Both the position numbers and the translations under genes were made by a program. A DNA stretch of 64,000 nucleotides from Pratylenchus scribneri (Eukaryota > Nematoda > Chromadorea > Rhabditida > Pratylenchidae): assembly GCA_030063045.1 (NCBI GenBank), contig JAQSEB010000159.1, positions 1 to 64,000 of the forward strand, in the 5' to 3' direction. Each line of letters starts with the position of its first letter. Position 1 is the stretch's first letter. Of this stretch, positions 33,801 to 46,761 are shown piece after piece. Below the pieces are notes generated by a model, which was not told the DNA's origin, did not search any database, and saw nothing but the letters and a program-made list of their open reading frames with translations.

Positions 33801-35640
33801 GGACCGCTGGTAAACGCAATTTGTACTTTTGTTGCCAATTTTGATCAAATTTTCGTTCATATTCGTGCGGTCTAACCATTGTCCAACCACTCTCTGGGAT
33901 AATAAAATGGCTGTAATTTAGGCTGTAATTTTTGTCGACAAATCTTTTTCTGATAGATTCATATTCTTCGATAAAATCACATCGAAACCATTCGCGAATA
34001 TCTGCCTCTGTCTAAAAAATGACGAAATAATTTGGCTTAAATAAAAAAGACGTATTTATATTTTACGGTTAATATTGCTAATTGGTTAATCCCAGGACTT
34101 GATTTGCTTGGTTAATTTCGGGTATCTCGGCTTCTAGGCATCGTAAAGACTCGAGAATAAGCTCATTCGATTCGACATGATCGATTTACTCTCTGAAATT
34201 TCAATTTCAGACCTTTCCCTTAAACCCCTATCCCTAACCCTAAATCGGTCTCTATAATTGAAATTCCATACAATAATAAATCGACTATGTCGAGTCGGAT
34301 CTCGAATGTGCCTACTCACGGTCTGTCTGCACGATGCCTAGAAGCCGAGATCCCCGAAAATAACCAAGCAAATCACTTGGTTAGTTCCGGGATTATCCAA
34401 TTCCCAGATTAACCGCAACATATATGACTGAACATTTTTGGTAATAAAATTATTCAAAAATATCAATTCTCATTCAAAAATGGATGGCATAAATAACTTT
34501 CCATTAATTAAGAGAGCCAAAAAACCTGTTTAGTAGTTGAATCAAATTTTTCAATGGTTTTTTGTAAAGCATTAATAACAGTTGTAGCAACGGTCGGTGG
34601 TGCCGAAGAAGAGAAAGAGCCGGAACCGAACTGTTTATTAGACTGAAAATATGCAATAAATAATTTGTTAATTTGAACAAATTATTTTAGGTTCATAAAA
34701 TCCAATTGACCTAATTTATTTCTCAGTTAAAAGGGCCAAATTTTTTTTTGTATTTGTATGGTCTGAAAGTTTGATTTCGAGTGTGAGGCTTTAACTAAAT
34801 TTTTATGATGAAATTTAATTTAATATAGTATATCAAAAATGATGTTTAATAAAAAATAATGCATATTTTTTTACTAATAATGCACATCGCATTGGCGCGT
34901 TATGAAAATAGTATATTTATGCGCGTTTTGAACATTTTTAATTTCATTTTATTCTAATATGTCAGAAGCCGGTTTAAGACCCTAAAACCTTATACCACTT
35001 TATTGATCTCGTCGAGCCGCGTCGATTGGTATAAAATTTGTTATGGTTTGGCCAAAATTAAAAGGTATTAAATCGTTTGTTTAAAATGTATTTCCAGTTT
35101 TGGTTTTAAACTCTTTAACATTGGACCAAAACCTTACATTTTTTATATACCATCGATGTGTCTTGACAAGATCTACAATATATAAAGGTTTGTAGGGTCT
35201 TAAACCAGTTTCTGACTTAATAAAGTAAAGTGAAATTATAAATCTACTATTTTCAAAACGCTAATCAACCATGCCATGCAAATGCATAAAAATAGATCAA
35301 ATTAAAATCTTAAAAAGGCCTCTCTCTCTCTATTTAATTCAAATAATTTTAAATTTGCTATAAATGGATACTTGTCAATATTTACATATTATTTAAAAAT
35401 TATACTTTTTAAGTAACTTATTGGATTATATTAAAACCTTTTTAAAATTAATTTTTATCAACAAATATACCTTGGCATTTTCGAGCCAATTTTTAATCCT
35501 ATCTTTGTCCCATTCGAAAGGAATAAGTCTCGGCACTGAAATCGATAAGAAATTTTTATTGTTTAATTAAAAAAACCGGTTTCATCGCTGTCAGTTTTAC
35601 GCATTTTTGTTGGTGGCTGAAGCGTTTTATCTTCTTCCAT
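30856..35640 (-). CDS. LEM-3/ANKLE1-like GIY-YIG endonuclease
   Basis: Ten in-phase exons on minus: 35640-35577, 35535-35471, 34642-34526, 34011-33633, 33586-33408, 33268-33071, 32369-32120, 32030-31953, 31290-31115 and 31068-30856, 572 aa. The nuclease core fits LEM-3/ANKLE1-type GIY-YIG: YFLLDPREF, then FIQSIFYIGTGS and RPFNHL, then IRQIWEAGHGVIIL and FQEACLIHA, where E is the expected catalytic glutamate. The family resolves DNA bridges and branched DNA in animals. No ankyrin or LEM region was found, so this is a shorter form. An upstream domain (TEADIREWF ... GWTMVRPHEYERKFDQ) is unassigned. The tail is Ser-rich and ends QGKLDGYFTQK, a textbook PCNA-binding box shape. An acceptor-like TATTGCAG about 28 nt before the ATG could take a spliced leader. 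Confidence 0.75.
31340..31880. repeat. Foldback element, family P (copy 4), split by a MITE
   Basis: The left half (TTTAGTGGTTAGTCCTAGAC at about 31390) and right half (ending near 31850) are inverted copies, with a family C MITE inserted between them. It lies in the intron between the two duplicated exons of the LEM-3-like gene. Confidence 0.75.
31496..31710. mobile_element. GC-rich hAT-like MITE, family C (copy 3), nested
   Basis: The termini are TAGAGTCCGG and CCGGACTCTA, with flanking 8-mers gatttaag and gttttaag differing by one base. It resembles copy 1 (2367-2601) in length and interior. Confidence 0.8.
34065..34430. repeat. Foldback element, family T (copy 1)
   Basis: The arms are TCTCGGCTTCTAGGCATCGT near 34125 and the complement near 34332-34352. 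CCTATCCCTAACCCTAAAT lies in the centre. It lies in the intron between exons 3 and 4 of the LEM-3-like gene. Confidence 0.7.
34960..35230. repeat. Foldback element, family P (copy 5)
   Basis: It has GCCGGTTTAAGACCCTAAAA and the mirrored TAAACCAGTTTCTGAC with P-type arms (GATCTCGTCGAGCCG and partner). It lies in an intron of the LEM-3-like gene. Confidence 0.7.
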
Positions 35641-35819
35641 ACTCAATTTAAAATAAATGTAGAATCTGCAATAAAAATAAAAATATTGTTAATTAAAATA
35701 ATAATGAAAATTAGTATTAAAGGGCTTATCAGTTATATCATCCGGGTAATAGGTGATTTGTTAAAAATTTTAATTTTTCCATTAATTTATTATATATTTT
35801 TTCGAAAAAGGGATTATTT

Positions 35820-36492
35820 GGTACTTGTATACTTTGTATCCGCCAGAACCCTTAAAAAATTTCGAAATTTTTTTTCTACAAAATTATATACCAATCGACT
35901 CGTCTTGGCGAGCTGGTTATGAAAATGTTATTAGTTTCGCATAAAACCCAGAAATAAAAAAGTTATGACCTCAAGGAAATCGAAAAAGGTGCTTGGTCCC
36001 CCCTATGGGTCTGAGCTCGAAAAATTTTTTAACATTTTTTCGGTCGAATTATATCTCTGTCGACGCGTCTCGATGAGAGAAGCTCGAATCTGCCATCGAT
36101 TTCGCATATAACATAAAAATAAAAAAGTTACGGCCATTTTAGTTTCGCTGGATGTGTTGGAACTGGGCAGACTTGCGCGACTGTAACTTTTTTATTTTTG
36201 TGTTTTATGCGAAACCGATAAGAGATTCGCATTCTGCTAGTCGAGACGCGTCGAATGAGCTATAAATTGACTAAAAAAATTTTCAAAAAATTTTTCGAGT
36301 TCAGACCCATAGGGGGGACCAAGCACTTTTTCAATTTTCATGAGTTCATAATTTTGCCAAATGTGCTGATGTTCAAAATTTTAACATTTTCATAACCAGC
36401 TCGCCAAGACGAATCGATTGGTATATAATTTTGTAGAGAAAAAATTTCGAAATTTTTTAAGGGTTCTGGCGGATACAAAGTATACAAGTACC
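35820..36492. mobile_element. Palindromic element, family S-related (copy 3)
   Basis: The termini GGTACTTGTATACTTTGTAT and the exact complement lie about 670 bp apart. The interior shares CATAGGGGGGACC and TTTATTTTTGTGTTTTATGC blocks with the elements at 12970 and 19168, but lacks the GC-rich core. Confidence 0.7.
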
Positions 36493-36539
36493 ATTTATTT
36501 AAAGTTGGATGGTATTAATTTGTAGAAAAACAAAAACAT

Positions 36540-36825
36540 TGAAAATGTCTAAAAGATTATAACAGTTTAGTGGTTTGACATAGACCCCGATTGATCACAT
36601 CAAGACTCATCAAATGATATATAATTATTTTATTTTATGGCTAAAATTAAAGGGTATTAAAATTAAACCACTTAAACCATTTTGTGCATTTTGGTTCAAA
36701 ACAACTAAACCTGACAAATTATATCATTTGATGCCTTTTGACGAGCTCTATCTATCGATTGGCTCTATGATTTGGGGGTCTAAGACAAATCACTAAATCG
36801 TCATAATCTTTTCGACTTTTTCAAT
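36540..36825. repeat. Foldback element, family P (copy 6)
   Basis: TTTAGTGGTTTGACATAGAC and the mirrored GTCTAAGACAAATCACTAAA flank inverted halves. Confidence 0.7.
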
Positions 36826-37319
36826 ACTCTTATAGACATTTTCAATAATTTTTCGACAAATTAAATATTTCCCTTTAAAGTTTTAAAAATATATTATAAT
36901 TATATGTAGAGTAGATGGAAAAAATCGATATTTTATTTGCTTGGGGGGCAAAATGCAAAAAACGTCTCGTTTTTTGTCCTCTTTCGAAGAATGACGAGGA
37001 CGATGGAAATGGCTGAAAAAACTAAAGGCGGGCGAAAACGAAAGATGAGGGAAAAAAGGAGAGACAAAAAGAAGATGGAAGAGGATTAGAGATGAACCAA
37101 AAAAATGGTCAAAAACGAGGTCGAAGTCGACATTTTTGGAACATTGGACGGGACGCTGGACACTTCAAATGAGAATATCAGTTGAAAATGTTAATTGAAA
37201 TAAAATTTTTATATCGTTCAATTGTTCTAAAAATTATTTTGTCAAAATATTTTAAAGAGAAATGCATAATTCTTTTGCATCATTGGCCAAATCTCTTTTA
37301 CACAAAATTTATAATCAGA

Positions 37320-37750
37320 ATTGTATGGCAGGGTGCTAGGTCAATTCCACAATTCTGCAAATATGGGCGATTCCACAATTCTGCAATTATAATTGTTTTC
37401 GATTATAATAAGTCAAAAACCGGTTTTAGATCCTACAAACCTTATACCATTTTGTAGCTCATCGAGAGGCATCGATTGGTATATAATTTGTTATGGTTTG
37501 GCACAAAATAAAAGAGTTTAAAACCAAAAACTTGAAAAATGGTTTAATACCATTTAATTTGACTAATCATGACAAATTATATACCAATCGACGCGTCTCG
37601 ATGCGAGATACAAAATGGTATAAGATTTATAGGGTCTATATCCAGTTTCTGATTTATTATAGTCGAAAACGCCTATAATTGCAGAATTGTGGAATCGCCC
37701 ATAATTGCATAGCCCCTTATCTTTTGTGGAATCGACCACGGACGGTATGG
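37320..37750. repeat. Foldback element, family P (copy 7)
   Basis: It is a long copy with extended ends carrying CAATTCCACAATTCTGCAA and a mirrored set near 37680-37735. The inner arms are of P type (AAACCGGTTTTAGATCCTAC). Confidence 0.75.
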
Positions 37751-38008
37751 CAGCAATATTTCCTACATAATTTTATGTTATATTTTGTTATTGAAAATTT
37801 GTTAATAACAAATAAATTACCCAATTGAGAAGAGAAATCCATCCAAATTTAATTATTTCTTCCTCTATAAGACATTTCTTTTTCAACAAAGCATTGTAAT
37901 TTTAATACTATTTTGATTTTATGAATTTTAAAAAAATCTATTTATTTTATCGATAATTTCATGATGAAAAAGTGAAATTAACAAAGAGACGGCTTGAAGA
38001 GAATAAAA

Positions 38009-38230
38009 TTAAAAAATTACCTTAGAAAAAGACCAATTAAATTCAGGGCAATCAACAGAAAATCCTTCCACGGGGGAATTTTCTGTTTCCCTCTTTTTTG
38101 CCCTCAAGCAAAAATCCATCTCAAAGTGTTTTATTTTTAACATTTTTAACCAAATTGCCCCAAATTGAAAAATCTTCTGGGATTGTCCTGCTGCTGATTG
38201 TGAGTAAGATTGGGAGTCACAAAATTTCAA
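38009..38230 (-). CDS. Weak exon-like ORF
   Basis: An ORF starting with ATG runs to a TTCTAAG/GTAATT donor near 38022 (MKFCDSQSYSQSAAGQSQK at the N-terminus, SVDCPEFNWSFSK at the C-terminus). No partner exon was found. It may be a 5' exon, an untranslated exon or chance. Confidence 0.2.
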   Translation of the reverse strand: MKFCDSQSYSQSAAGQSQKIFQFGAIWLKMLKIKHFEMDFCLRAKKRETENSPVEGFSVDCPEFNWSFSKVIF

Positions 38231-38679
38231 ATTGGTGATAGAAATTTTTTTATTTAAAATGCGATTATTTGTCCGAAAAGGTGTAATTTTATGAGAAAAG
38301 AAGATGGATGTGTTTAATTTAATTAAATATTAATTTATTTTATTTTCAACTTTTATAATAAAACAAATTGAAATATTCTGCTGGATTTATTTTATTAATA
38401 GTATATTATTAAAAACAATATATAGTAATTTTGTTGGACCAAATAACTTTTTGGTAAATTTAGTAATGTCCACACTTCACAATGCTAACTAATTTTGGAA
38501 AATTTTTATTTTAATTCGACCAAAGTATGAGTTTCTATTTCTATGCAAATTTTGGTTTTTTCTCATTTCCTGCTGATGGCCTTATAGGCAATTGGTGAAA
38601 GGTAAAGGGCAAGTCACATTTGTCAAATATATCACTTGCAATGATAACACCACAAAATACCTATCCAATAAAAATGCCT

Positions 38680-38980
38680 ATAAATAGTTTTTGACTTTTA
38701 ATAAATCAGAAACCGGTTTTAGACCCTATAAATCTTATAACAATTTGTAGATCTCATCGAGTTGAATGATCGGTATACAATTTGTTAAGGTTTGGTCAAA
38801 TTTATAAGGGTATTAAACCGCCGTTCAAACTATTTTTCCAGTATTTTGTTTTAAACCCTTTAATTTTAGGTCAAAACCTGACATTTTATATACCAAACGA
38901 CGCTTCTCGATGAGATCTATAAAATAAGATTTGCATAGTCTAAAACCGGTTTCTGTTTATTAGAAGTGAAAAACTGTTTA
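38680..38980. repeat. Foldback element, family P (copy 8), right-arm specific
   Basis: Inverted halves with AAACCGGTTTTAGACCCTAT and the mirrored TCTAAAACCGGTTTCTG. The left arm is continuous across the corresponding point (about 18380), so this copy inserted after duplication. Confidence 0.7.
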
Positions 38981-40512
38981 TAGGAATTTTGTGGGATAGA
39001 CATTTTTTGGGTTTTATGGCCATAGTCATTTTGTTGCTTGCAGTGTTGTCTATTTTCTCATCTCCCCGATTGTTGGTCAATTGTCCTATCTCTTCTGTTA
39101 TTATCTTTTTTATTTGTACTTTCTCTTTCTGCATAATTCACCCTCGCCTCCCCCTCAAAAAACATCATTCTTTCATTTTCAATTTGTTCTTTGTTCGCCA
39201 TTCCCTTTTCGACTTCCCTCACTCACAGCCAATCGATATTGCCATTTCCATCTATTCACTTCAAAAATAAACATTTTTTCATCCACCGATAGCACAATTT
39301 TTTTCGCCATATTCGCAATAATTTATTAACTTTTTGGATTATGAAATAGGGTACCTATAATTAGTATTTACATATTTTTCATAAATTCTCTGAAATTTCC
39401 GAGTATGTTGATTTCTGAGGATAAATCTGCTGGCCTAATTTTTTATTATAAAATTTATAATAAAATACCGACTTTACTTTACTCAGAAAAAGTCAGAAAT
39501 ATTTCCATAAAACAGGCGGAATTAAAACTTATCCAAGATCAAGCATTAAAAGTTATAAAGTTTATGCAAAAAATCCAATCTATCGACAAAAAAAACATTT
39601 TCCCTTGATAATATGTTTCTTATTTTCCAATCCAAAAGCCAAAAACACTATGATTAAACTTTAAGCCAGCCGATTAAATCCTCTGTGGAATTCTCTTAGC
39701 CTTATTAACTCAATGATTAGGAAGCAACCACCAATCCGGAGTGGCCAAAAATATTCGAATGGTTTTGTGTCATTTACAAACGGGTTTTTCTAATTTCATT
39801 AAAAATTAAAGCATTTTAATAAACCATCTTTCATTAAACTCATCAGACATGAAATTTTTTAAAAAATAGATAAAAAATTAAAAAAAATTAAATTATAGAG
39901 CTTTGGGCTTTCGAATGGCATAGATATTATCATTCCGAAATTGGCTTCTTATTAGTTATGGCCAAGAGATATATACAACTAGAGTTGAACACAGTCGATT
40001 TCGGTTTGAGAAATTCGATGAAATTTCAAACCGAAATTGGGAAATTTTACTATTTGTAAATAGGAAAAACCGATAACCGTTTTCAAAAACTAGATTTTGC
40101 CAAAATCCCGGTTTAAAACTGACTTTATCCAAATCTACATACAACCCTCCCCTATGACCTTTCCAAATTTATTTTTAATTATGCTAAAATATTGAAAAAT
40201 ATTATGCTTGCTCAATAAGTTGGCATATACAAAATTGATCGAACCGCATTGCCATTATATAATATATATTGACATTTGACATAAATCATTTCTTCCCCAA
40301 TTATCGCGTTTATAATAAACAAAGCTCTTTTTATGACAATAACGCATTTGATTTGGTAAAATTTGCAAAATCTAGAATGAAATTAATTATTATATATTTT
40401 ATCAATCCCAATTACCGCCCTTTCCTTCGTTTCTTTTCATAAAAATTATTTCATTAAGAGAAAATCATAACCAAAAAATTAGCTTCAATTAATAACATCA
40501 TTTGGCAATAAA

Positions 40513-43500
40513 ATGGCGAACAATGACAACAAAGCGGAACAGGATATTGCGGTAGAACAAATTAAAGATTTAAGCAAACGATTAATTTATACTTAATTTA
40601 GTTTGCGAGAAATACACCGTTTCGATCATCTCGGGCCCAGATAACACCAGCAGCTCTCGAAAAATACATTCCACTTATTAATTGCAATGCAGCTACATAT
40701 CAAAAACTTTGCATGGATGGAAAAATGATTGCAGATAAAACGCCATTTCTCAAAGAATTGTGCGAAAGCACCCAATTTATTCGGATTACATTGCCGCGAA
40801 GGATGGGCAAAACAATGTTGTTGACTATGGCCAAGGCATTTTTCGAAATACCAGATGGAGAGAAATATGAAAAGCCGGAGAAATCAAAAAATTACGAATT
40901 GTTCAAGGATTCGCTCATTTTTGAAGATACAAATTTTGGTTTGCTTTATTTTCAAATTAATAAAGGGAAATATTTAAAATGGCCCAAAAATTTCTGAAAA
41001 TGCTGAAAATACCGAAAATTATATACCGGTTTATAACTATTTAGAAATTTATTCTAGACAATTAAACCATATACCTATTCGAAAGATCTCAACGAGACGC
41101 TTCGTTTGATGATTTGGCTTGGGTTTAAACTGTCTAAAACGTTTAATTTTGGCCAAAATTCGGCAAATTATATAATACATACCATTCGATATGCATTAAC
41201 GAAATCTTCGATTGAGTATAATAATTGAGGGTGGTCTAGTACGATCTACTGAACCATAAATTTTTCGGCATTCTCAGTAATTTTTTTCAGGAAATTAAAT
41301 ATTATCTTTTAATAAATGCATTAAAATTATAAGTTACTTAAAATTAAGGAAAATTATCCAGTAAAATGGAGTAGTACACGGTACACCTAATTTCTTGAAC
41401 CGATAATAAATTGTAATTTTTGCTAAATATCCAATCTCGAACATTTTTGTGCTGCTAAATTGACGATAAATAAAAAAATGTCATCGAGTTGTTTTGCGGT
41501 TTTTGATCAAAAATACAATGCATAAAATTTTTTGGCCTCAAAATATAGCAAAAATTTGATGTTTAATTTATTTTCTTTTTCGAAATGAAAAATTATTTAA
41601 GAGTCATAAAATGTTAACATTTTAAGAATATATATTTTTTTATTTCCTTAATAAATTTCAGTTGCGAAAAGATTCGGCCAACATCCAACAATTTATTTGT
41701 CCCTTCATCGTGTCACTGGAACAACTTTTGTTAAATTCAAGGAACAATTTACAACGGCCATTCGAGAAGCCTATGAAAAGTTCATTTATCTTCAAGGTTT
41801 GTGAATTATCTCTTCATCTCAAAATATAGGGCAAATTTGGATTTTAATTTGGGTTGGTTTGGCAAAAAATTGCCTCCTTCATCAATTGAAGTGAATATAT
41901 TTTTTCTGCGTGAAGAGGCCTTTTGATGATTTACATATACATTCCTATCATATTCCATTTTTATATTTGGTCAACAATGGTCATGTCGGTAATATTGTCG
42001 TTTGTGGGCCCCCTTTTTTCTTCAAAAATTTTTTTGTTTTATTTTGAGCTAAAAAGATGTATTTACGGTTTTTCGAGAATGGGGAATTCGAATATCGCAT
42101 TATTTTATACTGGCTAAACCGTTATCGGTTCACAAACCGGTTTCGAAAATTTAAAAATTTATTATTTTGGACATTTTATGTATCATTCGACGCGTTTAAA
42201 TGAGCTGATTGCGAATCTGCCATTTGTTTCGCATAAAACCCAAAACTAAAAAAGTTATGGGCATTTAAAATTTCATAAGGTTTATAGGTGACCCACATGA
42301 CTAAAATGGCTATAACTTTTTTTTGGGTTTTATGCTAAACACAAATAGCAGATTCATGCTCAGCTCATCGGGGCGCATCGAATGAGCTATTATATGTTGA
42401 TGTAAAAATTTTGATCAAAAATGCCCTTGGTCCCCCCTTTGCCACAATATCTTGGTATAAGTCGGGGGCATATCCTACCATGATGGTAAGAAATGAAAAA
42501 AATGGATGTCAAATTCGGATTCTCCATCATCGAAAACCCCTAATTAGATGTTTTTAGCGTAAAATAAAATAAAAAAATTTTTGGAAAAAAGGGGGCCCAC
42601 AAACGACAATATTACCGTCATGTCTAAAAGTAGACAATTTATTTTTATTTTCAAAGAAATTTTGTAAGGATCTTGAAAATATAATTATAAAAAAAATATA
42701 TTTTAATATTCATATATATAATATTGGGAAAAATTTACTAGTAATCTGGTGCTTTTTTGAGGCAAATTAGACTCAAAAAAAGTTCCCTATAGAAATTTTT
42801 AGCTTAAGAATTAAGAGACGGCATGGATTCTAAGGGCTATGGCTAAGGATATATAAGAGTTAGGGGCTTGGCCATAATATTGTTGAATTTTTGGCCATTT
42901 TTGTGGCTATAAGTTTTTTTAGGCCTTTAACTCAGTGGTAAATGGGCCAATCTAAGTGATTTAAAATATAGATTAACAGCTTTTTTGTGGGTTCTCGAAT
43001 AGTTCCTCATCATTAACCCAAAAAAGCACCAAATTAATCATGAAGTAAAACCCCATATAATTATATTTATTTTTAAATTTAGAAAATCGCGGTCGTGGCA
43101 ATCGGTTGGACAATAAATTTTTTGATAATGTTCTAGAATCGGAAACAAAAACTTTGAGCGATGAACAACTGGCAAATTCAATTAATAGGCTCTCAAAAAT
43201 GTTACAAAGATTCCATGGTGCGTGATTTAAAGTATTAAATAATTTTTAGTAATTTTTTCGTGAGAATTGTTAAAAAACTGATGATAAGAATTTCAGATAA
43301 ATGTTAAGTGAACTTAAATTCTCAATTATAATTTTATTTTCTCAAATTATTTTTAGTATTGGGATAAAAATTATGAGCAAAAATTTATTGTTAATTTTAA
43401 TCTAATCACATAGAATTCAAAATATTAATTTTACGATAATCTTTAAATAATATTTTGATCATGAAAATTTCCTTTTAGGCGTGGATGTTTTAATTTTGAT

Positions 43501-46500
43501 CGATGAGTATGACATGCCAATGAACGTCATTAGCAAAACCAAGGCAATTTCCGACACTGAACGTTCAGAAATCATGAAATTTCACAATGATTTTTTGTGG
43601 GCAACATTCAAAACAAATGAGTATATTTACAAAGGAGTCGTGGCCGGGATAATGCGTGTCAAAGTCACAGGATCCGATCCGAGATCCGATGCAAGATCCG
43701 ATCTCACATTTTATGAATGCAATTTGGCAACTTCAAATAGTTTTTCTCGCTTTTTTGGATTCAGTGAGACATTGGTGGATGATTTGCGAGATAAAATGGC
43801 AACTCAATTCGGAATAACAATCAAAGAGGGGGATTTGGATTTGGCTAAAAAGTGGTACAATGGTAATGAAAGGGTTGATACTCTGTGAATTTAATTATTC
43901 ATTTTTGCAAACAGGATTCACTTTTGACGCAAATGATAAAACTGAATTTTTCTACAATCCTTATTCGATGAGCTGTTTTTTGACCAAATACCAAAAGTTG
44001 GGGATTAATGCATTGCAGTGTTATTGGGCGCAGGGAAATGCTACGATTAAATATGTGCAAGGAGCATTGAAGAGGGAGGAGATTGCTCCAAAAGTAGACA
44101 TTTTAATTATTTCTAAAAATATTCTCAACGATAAATATTATTTTTCATGGTTACTAGATTAAATTTAAGTTCATGGCCATGGAAATAAACATTTTGGATC
44201 AAAATAAATAAAGACTTCCCATTAAATGAAAACCAAAAATGATTAAAAATTGGTAGAATATATTTTTTATATCATAAAAGAAAGATTTTCCGAAATCAAA
44301 AATTTAATAAAAAAAGGCACGAGTGGGAAAAAATAATGTGCCGCCAAAGAATTATAGGGCTCAACCACAGGGGAAAAATAGAGCATATAAATTATAAAAT
44401 AAACATATTAAAAAAATACATCTTGCCACTGCATTATTGTCCTCTAAAAATTATCTTCAAAAATATTAATAACAATCGCAAAATCATTCTTTTTCATATA
44501 CTATTTTCAGTTGGAAAAATTGATTGATCCAAAAAAGCCAGAAGATTTACAAGGTTTTTCACTCGAACAAGAATTCACCTTGGAATCCTATGAAGAATTG
44601 GAGTCACTGTGCGGTGAACATGTTGATCCAAAACCGGGGGCCCTCGATTTGTTATTCTCCTTCCTTTTTCATATGGGTTACATCAACTTCAAAGAATCGG
44701 TTGCTGTTGTCCCGAATATTGAATCGAGGTGGGTAAAGCAAAGAGCAAAAGCAAAAATATTTATTTAAATAGACAATTATTTATGATTTTTACCTTTAAA
44801 TCCACTTGGTTTACCATATTTTTAGTGAATTATAAAATGTTTTTTACGAAATTTTATTTTTATAGCTTAGAGAATAATAAAAATATGGTAGAGATATTTA
44901 ACTAAAATTTTTAAAAAATTATTTTTTTTTAAATTAAATTATATAATGTCTTAAAATATTACGACAAAACCTGGAAATTTAGTAAATGTTTAGTGAGACG
45001 ACTCTTTATGAGAGATCATTATTCCCTCTTTTTTTGCAAATTTCCAACTTTTGTGTAACAAAAATATGATAAAGGGAAATTAATTATTTAGGATATTTCT
45101 ACGACGCCAATTGATGGTTTATTATGAACAAAAATATGCATTTGATGCGAATTTGGCCAATGCTGTCACCCATCAATTTATGAAATTGGTTAAAATGCAG
45201 GAAGAAGAAGAGAGAATGATCACGGACAATTTGAAGTAATTTTTTTGTATAAAATTAAATATTTATAGCTCTAAAAAATATTATATTTTAAATTGGGAAA
45301 AAATTAAGAATTTTTTAAACCATTTTTATATAAATTAGCCAACACGTTGGTAAAAATTGCGATTTAGGAGGTGTCTATTTACAATAAATGTTTTTATCCG
45401 AATCAATTTTCTAATTTTTATACTAAAAAGAGGAGACTTTTCTGCATGGGAAAGTATCATTTAAAAATTTATTTTCAAATTATTTAATATTTTTTAAAAT
45501 ATTATTGAAAGTGTAAGAAACGTAGTTTTTAGTCATTTTACGATTATTCTATTTTTACTTTATTTAATCCAAATAATTAAATTCACAGGGAGGCATTCCA
45601 ACGATTTTTGAAAAATCCTGGTGTCATTGGCCATTTATACCAGAACAAAATCCCAAATGAGTCATATGCGCATGCGATGATGACTTATATGAGCACGCGG
45701 ATTTTCTCAAATAATGACAAATGCTTGATTCATGATAAATCATTCACAAATGAGGAAGAAAAGAAAATGTGCCCAGATTTGGCTTTCAATTTGCGCAAAT
45801 CAATGGTCATTGTTGAGCTGAAATTCCACAATAATGGGGACGCGGATCATGCATTGTTGGAAGCAAAATATTATCGATTCAAACTGTTCAATAGGTAAAA
45901 AAAAATTATTATTTTATTTTCTAAATTTAAAATTTTTTAAAATATTAAAATAAAATGAGGTAGTTTTTAATTTGACGAAAAAAAAACATTGAATATGGCG
46001 AAAAATATTAATAAAGATCAAAAAAATCTTATATCGGTTCAGTGGTTTGTCCTAGATTCATGTACCCAATCGATAGATCGCGTCAACATGCTTCTATTTA
46101 ATTTGTTATGCTTTGTTCAAAATTTAAGGATATTAAACCGTTTGGACCGTCTTTCTCAGTAATGGTTCCAAAAATACTTCTGCATTAATTTGATCTATAC
46201 CTAATCATAATCATTATCAAAAGATGCGTCTCTACTCTCTAGTACGATATCAATCATTTTGGGAATATGGTTTGGGATTCTAGGATAAAAACTTTTAAAA
46301 TCTTAACGTCATTTTCAATAATTTTGTCAAATTAAATAATATATTTTTAATATTAAAATATTTGAAAATAAATCGTGTAATATTTATAAATTTCCGGATT
46401 GAACAAAGAAATACTTTCTGAAATGAACTTAGAAATCAGAATAAGTAATCAATATTACTTTCTGTGGAATGCATATAAAAATTAAAATAAAATTTAACTT

Positions 46501-46761
46501 GAACTATTATATAAATAAAAAAAAATCGAATTTCTTCCTTTCAAAAATACATATATAAAATTAATTGAATAATTAAAAATAAATTTATTTTTCAATTCAT
46601 TCAGTCCCAATTCGAGCACGGATTATTATCTTCTGCTGGGAATTCACGTTGATTTGGATGGGAATGTTACAATTAAAGAAGAATGTCAGACTGAGCCAGC
46701 TCCTGAAATGGCAACGCCACCAAAGTTTGTTCCAAAAAAGAATAAAAAAGGAATTACATAA
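40513..46761 (+). CDS. AAA-ATPase-like / PD-(D/E)XK nuclease protein, right copy
   Basis: Ten in-phase exons: 40513-40551, 40602-40938, 41662-41796, 43083-43217, 43479-43862, 43915-44093, 44511-44728, 45092-45235, 45589-45894 and 46605-46761 (TAA), 677 aa with no stop. The P-loop variant LPRRMGKT is at residues 77-84 and the Walker B segment VDVLILIDEYD near 217-227. The nuclease motif is D587 in CPDLAFN with E600 and K602 in IVELKF. Splice sites and phases match the left copy exactly, so both descend from one intron-bearing gene. Differences are mostly substitutions, plus a small insert with a repeated GSDPRSDARSD in exon 5 that arose from a duplicated GATCCGA unit. Retention of the motifs in both copies argues that both are under selection. 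The bacterial-like architecture in a eukaryotic exon structure suggests an old horizontal acquisition (inference). Function is unknown. Confidence 0.85.
41000..41290. repeat. Foldback element, family P (copy 2')
   Basis: This is the counterpart of 14940-15185 at the same place in the intron between exons 2 and 3. Confidence 0.65.
42000..42610. repeat. Imperfect inverted repeat shared by both arms
   Basis: This is the counterpart of 13680-14240. Its outer end near 42610 is the uninterrupted version of the site where the left arm carries the GC-cored element. Confidence 0.6.
46015..46295. repeat. Foldback element, family P (degenerate copy 9)
   Basis: It begins TCGGTTCAGTGGTTTGTCC. The inverted partner is recognisable but heavily mutated. 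It lies in the last intron of the right AAA/nuclease gene. Confidence 0.55.

Larger units (their letters stand above)
35650..38540. other. Repeat-rich spacer without a convincing gene
   Basis: It is dominated by three inverted-repeat elements listed separately. The purine-rich stretch 36950-37140 (GAAGATGGAAGAGGATTAG and similar) shows no coding frame. One weak ORF lies at 38009-38230. Confidence 0.5.

Noticed and set aside
37182..37678. ORFs of 60-90 codons on plus
   Set aside because: They overlap a family P foldback and lack usable splice sites or protein-like composition.
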